This document shows positions 41,400 to 51,955 of a DNA stretch of 64,000 nucleotides, piece by piece. The notes below the pieces were generated by a model. The model made no database searches and was not told where the DNA came from. It saw nothing but the letters and a program-made list of their open reading frames with translations. The position numbers and the translations under genes were made by a program. The stretch is from Eulemur rufifrons (taxonomy: Eukaryota > Chordata > Mammalia > Primates > Lemuridae): assembly GCF_041146395.1 (NCBI RefSeq), contig NC_090989.1, positions 220,256,843 to 220,320,842 on the forward strand. The letters are read 5' to 3'. Position 1 is the first letter of the stretch. Each line of letters opens with the position of its first letter.

Positions 41400-42018
41400 T
41401 AGTATTTGTTAGGTAGATAGGGAAGGATTCTGGGTCTCCTAGGGAAGAAAGTGGGTATTGTTGTCTTGGGGCAATTTCTCTGGGATGAAGGACAAAGGTG
41501 GGACCCAGGACTCCATCTTTTTCCTGTCCCACCCTAATCCTGTCTGGAGCAACTGCCATACCTGGAGTAGGAGGGAACAACCTACAAATCTGCCAATCAG
41601 AACTTAGTGCACCAGCTGCAAAAGAATGCAGAGGACTCTCTAGCCCATGAGCCAAGCCACATAGGTACCATAGAGTCTGGAAGTGACCTAGAACACTCCT
41701 CATGTGTAGTAATGCGACTCCCAGCTGTACAATCAAAGTGGTTCCATGGTGACATCTGAGCCACTAGGGAAGTCCCAATCTGGGCACAATAAAACAAGAT
41801 GCAGACCATACCCGGTTCCTTTTTTTGTGCCCTTCCTTTCGCTCTCCCTTTGCTGTGACAATGGGTCTGGTCGTCATCTGTGGTGTATGTACCATGCTCT
41901 GTAAACCTATATCTTGCTCTTGCCCTATGATCTATCTTTCTCTCCTTGATAAACCTCATTTTCATGCTTGCCTTTCTTTGATGTGTATAGACATTCTTCA
42001 GCCATGAGCGCACTAAGA
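41400..42018 (+). mobile_element. LTR-like block between L1 pieces
   Basis: About 620 bases of GC-balanced DNA with LTR features: an AATAAA signal (aataaaa at 41788-41794) about two thirds of the way in, a pyrimidine-rich stretch after it ('ccttcctttcgctctccctt'), a start near 'tgttaggtag' and an end near 'aactgaca'. It separates an L1 ORF1-like scrap from an L1 3' region, as an insertion would. No target duplication is clear. No retroviral gene is attached, so it would be a solo LTR; the overlapping minus-strand open frames here have no recognisable motif. Confidence 0.4.
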
Positions 42019-42888
42019 ACTGACATCATTCACAATAGCCACGATATGGCAACAGCCTAAAGTGTCCGTGGATGGATGAGTGGATAATGACAATGTGAAT
42101 ATATATACAATAGGATATTATGCAGCCTTTATAAAGAAGAAAATCCTTCCATTTGTGACAACACGGATGAATCTGGAAGATGTTATGCTGAGTGAAATAA
42201 GCCAGACACAGAGAGACAAATACTGCATGATCTCACTTATATGTGGAATCTAAAAAAAGTGGAACTCATAAAAGCAGAGAAAAGCATGTTAGTCACCAGG
42301 TGCTGGAAAGTGGGGGAAATGGGGACATGTCAGTCAAAGGATACAAAGATTTAGTTATATGAGACAAATAAGTTCTGGAAATCTAATGCACAGCATGGTA
42401 GCTATAGTTAATAACACTGTATTGTATATTTGAAATTTGCTGAGAGAGTCGATAAGCGTTCTCATCACAAAAAATGAGTGAAATATATCTGGAGTGAAAA
42501 ACATAATTTCCAGTAATACTAATATGCATTCAAACATTTAAGTAAATACCCAACAACAACACGTATGTTGGGACAAATGTAAAAATTCTAATTTATTTGG
42601 ATTTGCCAAGGATAAAAGTAAAAATACTAATTAATTCTAGACTTTGATAAGTAAAAAATACATGTAATTTCTAGAATAACCATTAAAATAATAGTAAAGA
42701 CAATATATAATTTCAAGCTAATAGAACAATGAATTAATTTGATAACTATGTCAGATGATGCATATGTTAATTACTTTGATGTGCTGGTAATCATTTTATA
42801 ATGCATACATATATCAATATATAATTTGTACACCTTAAATATATACAATTTTTATTTGTCAAGTATACCTTAATAAGTTTAGAAAAAA
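42019..42888 (+). mobile_element. L1 3' end
   Basis: 'cattcacaatagccacgata', 'caatgtgaatatatatacaa', 'gcctttataaagaagaaaat', 'aataagccagacacagagag', 'gcatgatctcacttatatgt', then 'cacagcatggtagctatagt' and, after an unmatched 200 bases, 'gtacaccttaaatatataca'. These are successive parts of an L1MA/L1M-type 3' end. Confidence 0.8.
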
Positions 42889-42889
42889 G

Positions 42890-43440
42890 AGCCAAATCAA
42901 GTATATTGCTTATACTAAATATAAAAAATACAAAATATATTATTGAGAAAAATTAGAGAAAAAATAAATGGGATCTACATCTGCTATGTTAATATATATA
43001 TGTTCATTCTAAATTTGTAAGAACAAAGAAACAGCCTTGATACTATAACCTATAATATCTTCAAGTTATTTATTGCTGGTCAATAGAGAAATTTAAATTT
43101 AATCAAAAACATATGAATCAAGGAAGAAATCACAATGGATATTAGAGAGTATTTTGAATTGAGTGAAAAAGAAAATACTATATCCCGACTTGTAGATGCT
43201 ACTAAAGACATGCTTAGGAAGAAACTTAGAGCTTTAAATTTAAAAAAAAAAGCTGAAAAATCAAATAATTTAAGAATTGAGAGGGAATAGTATTACCTAA
43301 AGAAAATAATTAAGGAAATAATAAGAATAGAAATTAATGAGAAACAAAGAACACATAGGAAAGAGGGTCAACAAAGCTGAAATTTCTTTAAAAAATTAAC
43401 AAAATTAACAATCTCCTGACAAGACTGGTCAAAAATGTGA
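42890..43440 (+). mobile_element. Decayed L1 ORF2 fragment
   Basis: 43090-43440 shows 'atcaaggaagaaatcacaat', 'tttgaattgagtgaaaaaga', 'aattgagagggaatagta', 'gaaattaatgagaaacaaag' and 'aatctcctgacaagactggt', a run of the L1 ORF2 region between endonuclease and RT in + sense. 42890-43090 is unclear. Confidence 0.55.
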
Positions 43441-43855
43441 ACCTCTCAAAGAAGGGACTAAGCATACATACACACTAAATACATATTAAACATTAAACAT
43501 AAATACACAGTGAAGGCAGAAACTCTCAGATTTGATTACCAAGTACTCTAGCTACATGCTCTTTAAAATCTAGACCTGAAATGTCAGGACACTGGAAGGT
43601 TGAAAGTATCAATTGTTTCATTAAATAAAATTAAAAGTTTTATAGGAAAAAGGCAAAGAAATCACCAATGCCTGAAGTTCGGTAGATGTTGTTTTGTCAT
43701 CATCAGAAACAGAAATTCAAGAAAAAGATTAGGTTTGCGAAAATGATAATGAGGTCATTTAGGGGTGTTAGAATGGAAACCAAAGGACTAGGTAGGTAAC
43801 TTCAAGTGGAATCAGGCTAGGATAAATAATCCATCTAGGTGGAGGTCTATGTTGT
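43441..43855. other. No recognised feature
   Basis: AT-rich single-copy DNA between L1 and MER5-type sequences. Confidence 0.4.
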
Positions 43856-43857
43856 AG

Positions 43858-44036
43858 TGCAGGAGTTTTCAAACTTGAGCTTGAACCAGAATCCTCTACT
43901 GGACTTGCTATACCACAGGTTGCTGGGCCCCACCCCAGAGTTTCTGATTCTGTAAGTCTACGATGGGGCCTGAAGCTGTATTTCTAAAAGGTTTCCAGGT
44001 GATGTGGATGTTGCTCAAACTTTGAGAACCTCTGCT
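43858..44036 (+). mobile_element. MER5A-type hAT element
   Basis: 'gcaggagttttcaaacttga', 'ggttgctgggccccacccca', 'gagtttctgattctgtaagt', 'ttccaggtgatgtggatgtt' and the end 'aaactttgagaacctctgct' match MER5A from end to end. Confidence 0.9.
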
Positions 44037-44087
44037 ACTCAGCCTCAGCGGGTTGCATCAGGAGGCAATGAAGCCCAGAGCTGCTTC

Positions 44088-44258
44088 AGTGGTTTTGACA
44101 GCTAACCACACGTTAGCACTACCTGAGGCACTTTAAATGCACCTGGGCTCAAACCACTCCTAATGAATCAGAATCTGTTTTGTTTTGTTTTTAATTCCCT
44201 AGGTGATTCCAATGGGCAGCCAAAAACCACACTTTTCAGGTCTTCTGATGTTTAAGAA
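44088..44258 (+). mobile_element. MER5-like hAT element, second copy
   Basis: 'cagtggttttgacagctaac', 'gttagcactacctgaggcac', 'atgaatcagaatctg' and 'aggtgattccaatgggcagc' resemble the MER5/MER58 pattern. A TTTTG expansion interrupts it at about 44177-44195. Confidence 0.6.
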
Positions 44259-44547
44259 GTGAAAATTTGAGATTTTATGTAAATGATTCTAATTTGTATA
44301 ACATTGCTGAGTCCACATAAAACAAATATGCAGGCTCTAAAGTTTGCAAATCCAGCTACATGACAGGTGCGACATTTAGCTTAGGTATCCAACAAGGAGT
44401 TGAAATGTAAAGCCGGGGCCTGGAAGACAAATCTGGATTTTGGTTATAGATCTGGGAGTGTGTGTATAAGGTAAAAATGTGGGAACAAATGCAAGCAATC
44501 CAATGTGAACTAAAGTTTGACATTGTCCAAATGAAGTGATTACTATA

Positions 44548-44910
44548 GTCAGGCGTGGTGGCTCATGCCTGTAATCCTAGCACTCGTGGAGGCCAAGGTG
44601 GGTGGATCGCTCAAGGTCAGGAGTTCGAGGCCAGCCTGAGCAAGAGCGTAGACCCCCCCCCCCCCGTCTCTACTAAAAATAGAAAGAAATTATCTGGCCA
44701 ATTAAAAATATATATAGAAAAAAAATTAGCTGGGCATGGTGGCGCATGCTTGTAGTCCCAGCTACTCAGGAGACTGAGGCAGGAGGATCGCTTAAGCCTG
44801 GGAGTCTGAGGTTGCTGTGAGCTAGGCTGACACCATGGCACTCACTCTAGCCCGGGCAACAAAGCAAAACTCTGTCTCAAAAAAAAAAAAAAAAAAAAAA
44901 AAAACCAAAC
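44548..44910 (+). mobile_element. AluL-type SINE
   Basis: Dimeric Alu with the lemur-type right arm ('gctgacaccatggcactcac') and linker 'attaaaaatatatatagaaa'. Near-repeats aagtgattactata (44534-44547) and aaatgattactaca (44916-44929) flank it. A run of 13 C at 44653-44665 has expanded inside the left arm. Confidence 0.93.
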
Positions 44911-45045
44911 AAATAAAATGATTACTACAAAAAATTACTTGCTTTCACAAATGTCATTATCACATTGTACTTTTGCAATATAATAAATATACTAAAACTG
45001 AAACTGAAAGATCTTCAAGACCTAAAACACCTGAGGAATTTTTCA

Positions 45046-45440
<395 letters not shown>

Positions 45441-45544
45441 AAGAATATTTAGACAGTAACAATAAGCCTGAACCATGGGCAGGATGACTGGTGCATGATC
45501 AATGATAGCATGTACTTTTTGGCATCCTTGAGCTTTCATTGGTT

Positions 45545-46010
45545 AGTTTCCAAAAACTGCTGTTAACAATTGCTACAAACTTGGGGGTATAAAACAACAC
45601 ACATGTATTCTCTGACAATTTTAGAGGCCAGAGATCTGAAATAAGTTGCACTGGTCAATACCAAAGAGGGGAACAGGGCCTGCTCCCTACAAAGTTATAG
45701 GGGAGAATCCATTGCCTGCCTCTTCCTGTTCATAGAACTTCATTTCTTGCATTCCTTGGCTTCTGGCCACTTCCATCAGCTTCAAAGCCAGCAGCAGAGC
45801 ATCTAGCTCAGTGGTCACATTGCCTTCTACAAATTGCCTTTGCCTTTCTCTCATAAAGGCTCTTGCGATTTCACATAGGGCCCACCCTGATAATCCAGGA
45901 TAATCTCCAGATTCTTCATTTAATCACATCTACAAACTTTCTTTTGCAAGATAAGATAATATTCACAGGTTCCTGGAATACCTTTCATGGCCATTATTCA
46001 GCCAAGGACA
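45545..46010 (-). mobile_element. MLT1-type LTR (ERVL-MaLR)
   Basis: The complement of an MLT1 LTR: 'tgttaacaattgctacaaac', 'cttgggggtataaaacaaca', 'aggggagaatccattgcctg', 'gcattccttggcttctggcc', 'cttcaaagccagcagcagag', 'gataatccaggataatctcc', 'atattcacaggttcctggaa', 'gccattattcagccaagg'. It is a solo LTR without internal sequence. Confidence 0.85.
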
Positions 46011-46860
46011 ATTATATGATATATAATCAAGGCAATCACAGTATTTTTGATCGTGCATAAATTTTGAATGCCAAAAATGACACTGATCTAGAAATTCAGC
46101 TATTTAGCTTTCCAAATGCTGGGGCTGGGGTCAGAGGCAAATTGCAGATTTTGGCCAAATATGGAGGAACAAACACAATTTCTTGGCAACCCTACACATA
46201 GCACACAGGTTTATAATCTGCTTTTAATTAAATCACAATATATCGCAAAAGTTACCAGGGCCTACTTTAAGTATTTTTCTATTTTTTTCTGGTCGTCGTT
46301 ATTGCTAAACCCTGATTTATCTAACCATTTAGTATTTTTCTATTTTATAAATTAAATTTGCAATACTTGCTCATAATTTACACATATCTGATTATTTCCT
46401 TAAAGTAGATTTCTAGAAGTAAAATAACTTGATCAGGATTTGAATATTTTTAATATTTTGGTACAATCTTCCAAGTGCTATTATTACCCACCAAAAGATG
46501 GTAGGAAAATGGCCACTTCTCTACACTGTCACACGAACTGTAATAGGGATGAAAAAGTGATCCTCACTGATAAAAATGCTAACATATTAAACTTTAACTT
46601 ATTATATTATTGCTACTTATTTTGTATTTGTTATTCTATATTTATTGGGGGGTAGTAAATCAACCATCTGGGATATTGGGGTGAGAAGTATCCCCTGAGA
46701 CATGTTCTTTGCTCCAACCGTTGTTTAATTAACTTAATAAATTAACTGACACCTTTGAATTTCCTTTGTAAAAATATTCTGACTGTATAATTTTCTTATA
46801 TCAAGTTCAAAATCAGGAAAAAAGAATGTGAGACATTAGGAGTTAGGACCCTGGTAGTTT

Positions 46861-46891
<31 letters not shown>

Positions 46892-47465
46892 GGAGATGGT
46901 GATCAGAAGAGTGTAGAAAGTAGCCTGTGGAGTACTGATATCGCTTTATTTCTTGACCCAAGTGATGGTTATTTTGTTTTGTTTATTTTATGACTATTAA
47001 GGTGTACACTTATGATTTTTATAGTTTTTTTATACAAACTTTTTAAAAGTTTGTAAAAACAAAAAATATTTAAAAAGCAAAAAAAATTAGTGCTGACACT
47101 CATGTCTATGAATGCTCAGATTAAGGCACAATCTACTCTGCTTACCAAATAGTAAGATCTCTTTGCCCTAAAACTTGATTATTCACTTGAATCTATTATT
47201 TCAATTATAAAATTGAATTACATGTTATTTAAATTATTGACTGGGGGGAAGGAGAATTATTTCTATGAAAACTAAACTGAATATTTTGCAAACACTCAAT
47301 ATATCAAGTTGCTAAACACATTGCTGGATATTCTGTGCATCATATAATTGTAAAAAATGGGGAAAAAATTGTAGAAATCTCAAAGTAGTCTACATTTAGA
47401 TTGCCTCACTGATGTCTTTAGTGTCTTTAATTTCTTTTTCTACTTTAAGGAAACAAACTGAAAAA
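46011..47465. other. No recognised gene or named repeat
   Basis: AT-rich DNA, with a GA tract at 46861-46890. Frames of 60-80 codons are present without motifs. Confidence 0.45.
46861..46890 (+). repeat. (GA)n tract
   Basis: About 12 uninterrupted GA units followed by purine-rich sequence. Confidence 0.95.
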
Positions 47466-47467
47466 TG

Positions 47468-47680
47468 TAGCCCAGTGGCCCCCAACCTTTTTGGCACCAG
47501 CGATCGGTTTCATGGAAGACAATTTTTCCATAGACCAGGGTGGAGGAGTGGAGGTGTAGCGGGTTGGAGGTGTAGCAGGGTGGAGAGGTGGCAGTGAGGA
47601 ACTCAGGTTGTGATGCGCAGCCGGTTTCCTAACAGACTGTGCCACAGCCCCCCAGTTGCGGACCACAATTCTAGACAACA
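47468..47680. mobile_element. MER1-type hAT element
   Basis: Start 'cagtggcccccaaccttttt' and 'ggcaccagcgatcggtttca', 'tggaagacaatttttccata', then a GT/GGA-rich repeated middle, and an end 'gccggtttcctaacagac' with 'cagttgcggaccacaattct'. The ends are degraded inverted repeats. The family name is from memory. Confidence 0.75.
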
Positions 47681-48320
47681 CAATGTCAGTGCTATTTATG
47701 CAAGATTATTTAACATTCCAAACAGCAGACCCAGTTCTAAGAAATGGCCTTGACGCATAGATTTAGCAAAAATCTGCTTAAAACAATAGTCTTACAGAGG
47801 CTTTTAATGTTTCAGTGACCTTACCAGTCAATGTTCCTGATTGTATCAGATAAGAGGGCCATCTACCATATCTCAGTAAAACAAGACAGAGAAAAACAAT
47901 GAAAAGACATAGGAGGAGCAGGAGAAATCAGAGGTGAGGAGATTTTGCTAATGGGAGAAGAATGGCAGATGAACAGAAATTACCACGCAAACACACATGT
48001 TCACATACTCAAATTCTGCCTTCCATTTCCATTTTGAACACCAACGTGCCAACCAAGCACAGATTCTCTAGGAATATGCAAGATCCACTTTTTCCAAATT
48101 ATTAACACCCACGCAGGCATAAGAGTGATGCGGTATCTGCTAACATTGTAGTGATCCAATACATAGAGATAGATCCATGGCTGGGTTGACCAACAGGCAG
48201 ACTCATCCAGCCATGCGGAAGGCAAGAGTGGATGGTCAGGGAGGGCTGTCATGACTGGAGCAGGCCAAGTTTAGCTTCAATAAATGGATCTAAGATTTTG
48301 AATTCAGGAAATATAAAAAG
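47681..48320. other. No recognised feature
   Basis: Single-copy DNA of average composition; the minus-strand frame at 48001-48252 has no motif. Confidence 0.4.
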
Positions 48321-48325
48321 AAGCG

Positions 48326-48695
48326 GCCTTAGTTCATTAAGGTTGCTATAACAAAAATACCATAGACTGGGGGGGCACATAAAAAACAGGCATTTATTTC
48401 TTACAGTTCTAGAGGCTGGGAGTTGGAGATCAGGGTCCCAGCATGGTCAGATTCTGGAGAGATCCCTCTTTGGGGTCACAGCTTGCTGACTTCTTCTTGT
48501 CTCCTCACATGGAGGAACACAGCGAGAGACCTCCCTGGGATCTCTTTCACAAGGGCACTAATTCCATTCATGGGGACTCTCTCCTTTTGACCAAACTACC
48601 TCCCAAAACCCCACCCACTAACAGCATCACACTGGGGGGATAGGCTTGTAACATATGCATCTTGAGGAGACATAAACATTCAGCCCATTGCAGAA
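48326..48695 (-). mobile_element. MLT1-type LTR (ERVL-MaLR)
   Basis: Reversed MLT1/MST-like LTR: 'ttagttcattaaggttgcta', 'accatagactgggggggcac', 'aggcatttatttcttacagt', 'tctagaggctgggagttgga', 'gatcagggtcccagcatggt', 'ctcctcacatggaggaacac', 'aagggcactaattccattca', 'gacataaacattcagcccat'. It is a solo LTR. The 66-codon + frame at 48443-48643 lies inside it and is a by-product. Confidence 0.88.
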
Positions 48696-48699
48696 GCTA

Positions 48700-49910
48700 C
48701 TTTTATTTCACCATACAATTGACTTTCATTAAAAAATTTGATTTTTTTTAAATTTTAATTACTCATGTGGGTGAAAGGTTAGGCTCTTTTTGTCTTTCAA
48801 AACTGAGACTTGAATGGAGTTCTGGAGAAGCGCATTGTAAAATGATAGCATAGTTTCAGTAATGGTTGAACTCATAGTCTATAAGTTTCTTGGTATAATG
48901 CCAGCTTTCACAAAGGCCTGGAAGAAGGCATATTCAGGAAGTGAATAAACTGTTCTTTTATATTTCTTACCTGACTCTCTCTTTCTCTCTGTGTGTGTAT
49001 GTGTGTAATTTAGCTTGTCCCTAAGAAGGGAAGAAGATTAAACATCCTTCATCTTTAACTACCTTCTACCTTTAACTACCCTCACGTTAAAGTACCTGCC
49101 TCTCTTCTGCTGCATAATCCTGGCAAACAATAAAACGACACGCCCCTGGGTCCAGTCCTGACGTGTGCCTCCCTGGCCCCCATGTTCTCACCAAAGCCAT
49201 GTTTCCCTCTGTAAAGGAGGGAAGTGGTCTGATAAAGCTTTGCTTGTACCCATGAAACCGTTCCCAGTAGTATCCTATTGTATAAGAAAAGTTTTCAGGG
49301 CAGGGTGATGCTTATCTCAAAAATATAAATATTAGGTCCTGTGGTTTCTGGGTAGAAAAGATCTGTTCTTCAAGGGAGATTAGATTGGAGAATTACCGAT
49401 GCATAAACGATACTTAGTAAATATTTGTTGAAATTAAGTGGCCAGGTGTGGTCACCTATCTAAAGCTGCTCCTTTGCCTACATTCAGTAATGACTGGTAT
49501 AAATGGACTATTCTTATGTAATTATGCAATAAAATACAATAAAAGCTGAATATATAAGGAGTGAGATGACATGACAAGTGTGTCACGAAGCCTTGAGATT
49601 TCACTGTCTGGCATCAAATAATCCAGTGTTTGAATCCACAAACAACTGTGAAACTGGGACCACAAGAAAGCAGCAAAACACAGCTGTCTGGGCATGGCCA
49701 GAGCCCCACTCCGCAAGTTATGTAACAGCTGTTGTGTAATTGTGCATTTAACTCAAAACACATTTTTGAAAGAGCAAAGAATGATTTTCCAAAAAGAAAG
49801 AAATTGAAAAAGAGAAGGAGAAATGCTGAAGGAACACAGAGGTTTCTCTCTGGTCCTCAAGCTCGAGGTGAGGGGAGTCAAGGACGTTGGGGATGGTATT
49901 GCCTTAGCAT
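48700..49910. other. No recognised gene
   Basis: Single-copy DNA with a short TC/TG tract near 48977-49008. No named repeat or exon was recognised. Confidence 0.45.
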
Positions 49911-49911
49911 C

Positions 49912-50381
49912 TAGGGGGTTGGCCTGTGCTCCAAATCTGGCCTGACTCCTGTTTTTATAAATGAAATTTCATTGGAAAACACCTACACCCATTCATTTAG
50001 CTGTTGTCTATAGTTTCTTCTAAGTGGAGTCAAGTAAGTTACAACAAAATCCACCTGGCTCAGGGCCGGGCGCGGTGGCTCACGGCTGTAATCCTAGCAC
50101 TCTGGGAGGCCGAGGCGGGTGGATTGCTCAAGGTCAGGAGTTCGAGACCAGCCTGAGCGAGACCCCGTCTCTACTAAAAATAGAAAGACATTATATGGAC
50201 AACTAAAAATCTATATAGAAAAAAATTAGCCGGGCATAGTGGCGCATGCCTGTAGTCCCAGCTACTTGGGAGGCTGAGGCAGTAGGATCGCTTAAGCCCA
50301 GGAGTCTGAGGTTGCTGTGAGCTAAGCTGACGCCACGGCACTCACTCTAGCCTGGGCAACAAAGTGAGACTCTGTCTCAAC

Positions 50382-50412
<31 letters not shown>

Positions 50413-50480
50413 AATCCACCTGGCTCAGGAAGCTGAAAACATTTATTGTCTGTTCCTTTGCAGAAAGTTTGCCAACCCCT
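49912..50480. mobile_element. hAT-type MER element, split by an Alu
   Basis: 49912-50063 ('gggggttggcctgtgctcca', 'aatctggcctgactcctgtt', 'aaatttcattggaaaacacc', 'cccattcatttagctgttgt') and 50429-50480 ('gcagaaagtttgccaacccc') are two halves of one element of the same family as 35132-35345. The Alu at 50064 lies between them. Confidence 0.7.
50064..50409 (+). mobile_element. AluL-type SINE inside the hAT element
   Basis: Complete dimeric Alu ('ggccgggcgcggtggctcac', linker 'aactaaaaatctatatagaa', right arm 'gctgacgccacggcactcac', interrupted poly-A). Perfect direct repeats caaaatccacctggctcag flank it at 50045-50063 and 50410-50428. It is 1.7 kb upstream of ALDH1A1 exon 1. Confidence 0.96.
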
Positions 50481-50604
50481 GTCTTAGGTAAATAGAAAGT
50501 TGTGCTTAAGTGCTTGTCAGGATGACGATACACTTAGAGAAGCAGTTGATCCTTGAACCTATCCAGGAATCCTCTTGTGGTGAACAGGGCAGAGAGACTC
50601 AACA

Positions 50605-50745
50605 GGAATAAGAGCCCAGGTTTTGGAGTCAGACTGGTCTGAAATGAAATTCTAGCCTTGCACTTATTAGATCTGTGACCATAAGCAAGCCAATCGCCCT
50701 CTCTATGTCTATAAAATATATAATGAAAGTAAAGATAGAGAAAGT
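50605..50745 (+). mobile_element. MIR
   Basis: 'gagcccaggttttggagtca', 'gactggtctgaaatgaaatt', 'cacttattagatctgtgacc', 'ataagcaagccaatcgccct' and 'ctctatgtctataaaat' follow the MIR consensus in order. Confidence 0.8.
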
Positions 50746-51685
50746 AGGGCTCCTGCACCTGATTTGGACAAACTATCCAATCATTCTTAGTTTCTGTATC
50801 TAAATCTCATATTCAGGGGAGCTGGCAGTTTTCACTGGACCAAAATTGCTGTTAGTTCTTAATAATCAGAGCATCCAAAGTATTCTATCTTGTTCCTACT
50901 GTAACTTTTGCTAGGGCTACATTACAATGAAGTATTGTACTTAAAATGAGAGTAGTACAATTAAAAATTGTCCAGTTTGAATGTTCCCAGCTTGAAACGT
51001 TAATTTAAGAATTTGAATTATTTGGGAGTCCTGCTTCAATTTATTCTTTGTATAACTGCCTATATTGGTAAGTACAGATAACTTCCAAAACCAAAGGTTA
51101 TTTTCAGTTTAAATGAGTTTTAACAGAGGATATTTCCCTGTTGCTAATTGTGGTGCCCGTGTGTGACAGTAAATGCTGAGTTCCCTAAAAGTCCTGCTGA
51201 CTTTTCTGTTCACATATAGAAAATAAAAATAATTTAGAGCTTCTGAAACCACAGTAGGTCTACTAACCTAGCAATCAAAATACACTTGATATGATATTTT
51301 AAAGCTAACCTAGGTTACAGTCTAGATAGAGAGCCTTTCTTTCCCAAACAGCACTCTGATTTTTCTGGAAGATGGACTGTTTTCCTGACAGCCTTGTCCT
51401 GAAGACACCTGGCCAGGGTTCTCTCCTCATCAGCTTCTACTGAGAACAAATGCCCTTTGAGATGTTTTCAATACTCAAATTCTCTTAAGTCCATCAGAGA
51501 ACAGAAAGTTACATAGTAGCATACAAAGCATGAAAAGTCAAAAAAATAATAACTGGACTTAGTGGCCAGAGCAGCTGCGCTGCATACTCTCATCACAGCT
51601 TTCGGCTTTGTAAATTAATTCATCTGCAAATAGTACACTGTCTCCAGATGCAACTTCAATGCTGGAGAGCTGGTTTCTTAAGGAT
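50746..51685. other. ALDH1A1 upstream flank
   Basis: Single-copy DNA directly upstream of the promoter, with no repeat recognised. The lack of insertions for about 1 kb before the start, after a repeat-dense stretch, fits a conserved regulatory flank, though that is inference. Confidence 0.5.
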
Positions 51686-51704
51686 TTAAGGTTAAAGTCA
51701 AAGG
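51686..51704 (+). promoter_or_regulatory. Candidate nuclear-receptor-like site upstream of ALDH1A1
   Basis: The string aaggttaaagtcaaagg holds two imperfect AGGTCA-type half sites close together, roughly 140 bases upstream of the inferred start. ALDH1A1 is known to respond to retinoid signalling and liver factors, so a receptor site (HNF4/RAR/RXR-like) is plausible, but the half sites are degenerate. This is inference only. Confidence 0.25.
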
Positions 51705-51764
51705 CTTCCTGCTCTAGGTGCTACAAATAAGTAGTGTAGTTTTCTTTTTTTGCTCTGAGTTTGT

Positions 51765-51841
51765 TCATCCAATCACATCCCAGTATGCAAATAAACTTTA
51801 GCCCTTGCAGATAAAAAGGAACAAATAAAGCCAAGTGCTCT
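51765..51841 (+). promoter_or_regulatory. ALDH1A1: ALDH1A1 core promoter: CCAAT box, octamer, TATA-like box
   Basis: Three classical elements sit in order on the + strand: CCAAT at 51769-51773 (within atCCAATcac), a perfect octamer ATGCAAAT at 51785-51792, and ATAAAAA at 51811-51817. If transcription starts near 51841 they fall at about -72, -56 and -30. This arrangement agrees with what I recall of the human ALDH1A1 promoter, which uses a TATA-like box and a CCAAT box about 70 bases upstream of the start. CCAAT and the octamer are typical NF-Y and POU (Oct) sites. There is no CpG island, in keeping with a tissue-restricted promoter. Confidence 0.8.
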
Positions 51842-51889
51842 ATCAGAACCAAACTGCTTGTCACCTGTGTTCCAGGAGCTGAACCAGAA
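51842..51889 (+). other. ALDH1A1: ALDH1A1 5' untranslated leader (start inferred)
   Basis: This is the short leader between the inferred transcription start and the ATG. It contains no upstream ATG. The start position is inferred from the TATA-like box about 30 bases upstream and could be off by several bases. The context before the ATG (ccagaaATGt) has A at -3, favourable for initiation. Confidence 0.7.
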
Positions 51890-51955
51890 ATGTCATCCTC
51901 AGGCAAGCCAGACTTACCTGTTCCACTCACCAATTTGAAGATTCAGTATACCAAG
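51890..51955 (+). CDS. ALDH1A1: ALDH1A1 exon 1, first 22 codons (partial gene)
   Basis: ALDH1A1 is the cytosolic NAD-dependent aldehyde dehydrogenase that oxidises retinal to retinoic acid and detoxifies other aldehydes; it acts as a homotetramer of about 501 residues. The exon reads ATG (51890-51892) to AAG (51953-51955) and gives MSSSGKPDLP, then VPLTNLKIQYTK. I recognise this as the N-terminal leader of mammalian ALDH1A1, with a few substitutions relative to the human protein as I remember it (Lys for Thr at 6, Pro for Leu at 12, Asn for Asp at 15). The exon stops exactly before GTTAGT, a good splice donor at the position where I recall the human exon 1 boundary. Only the leader is encoded here; the NAD-binding and catalytic domains lie in later exons outside the window. 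The splice donor, promoter elements and absence of a poly-A tail argue against a processed pseudogene. Exon 2 was searched for by eye in 52000-64000 and not found. Confidence 0.93.

Noticed and set aside
41335..42013. Minus-strand open frames of 133 and 138 codons taken as genes
   Set aside because: They lie wholly in an LTR-like block, overlap each other in different phases, and have no recognisable domain.
44877..44904. Poly-A run as an mRNA 3' end
   Set aside because: It is the Alu tail, bounded by the Alu right arm and a target duplication.
51721..51933. Minus-strand frame of 70 codons across the ALDH1A1 promoter and exon 1
   Set aside because: It is the antisense of the ALDH1A1 coding exon and promoter, with no motif of its own.
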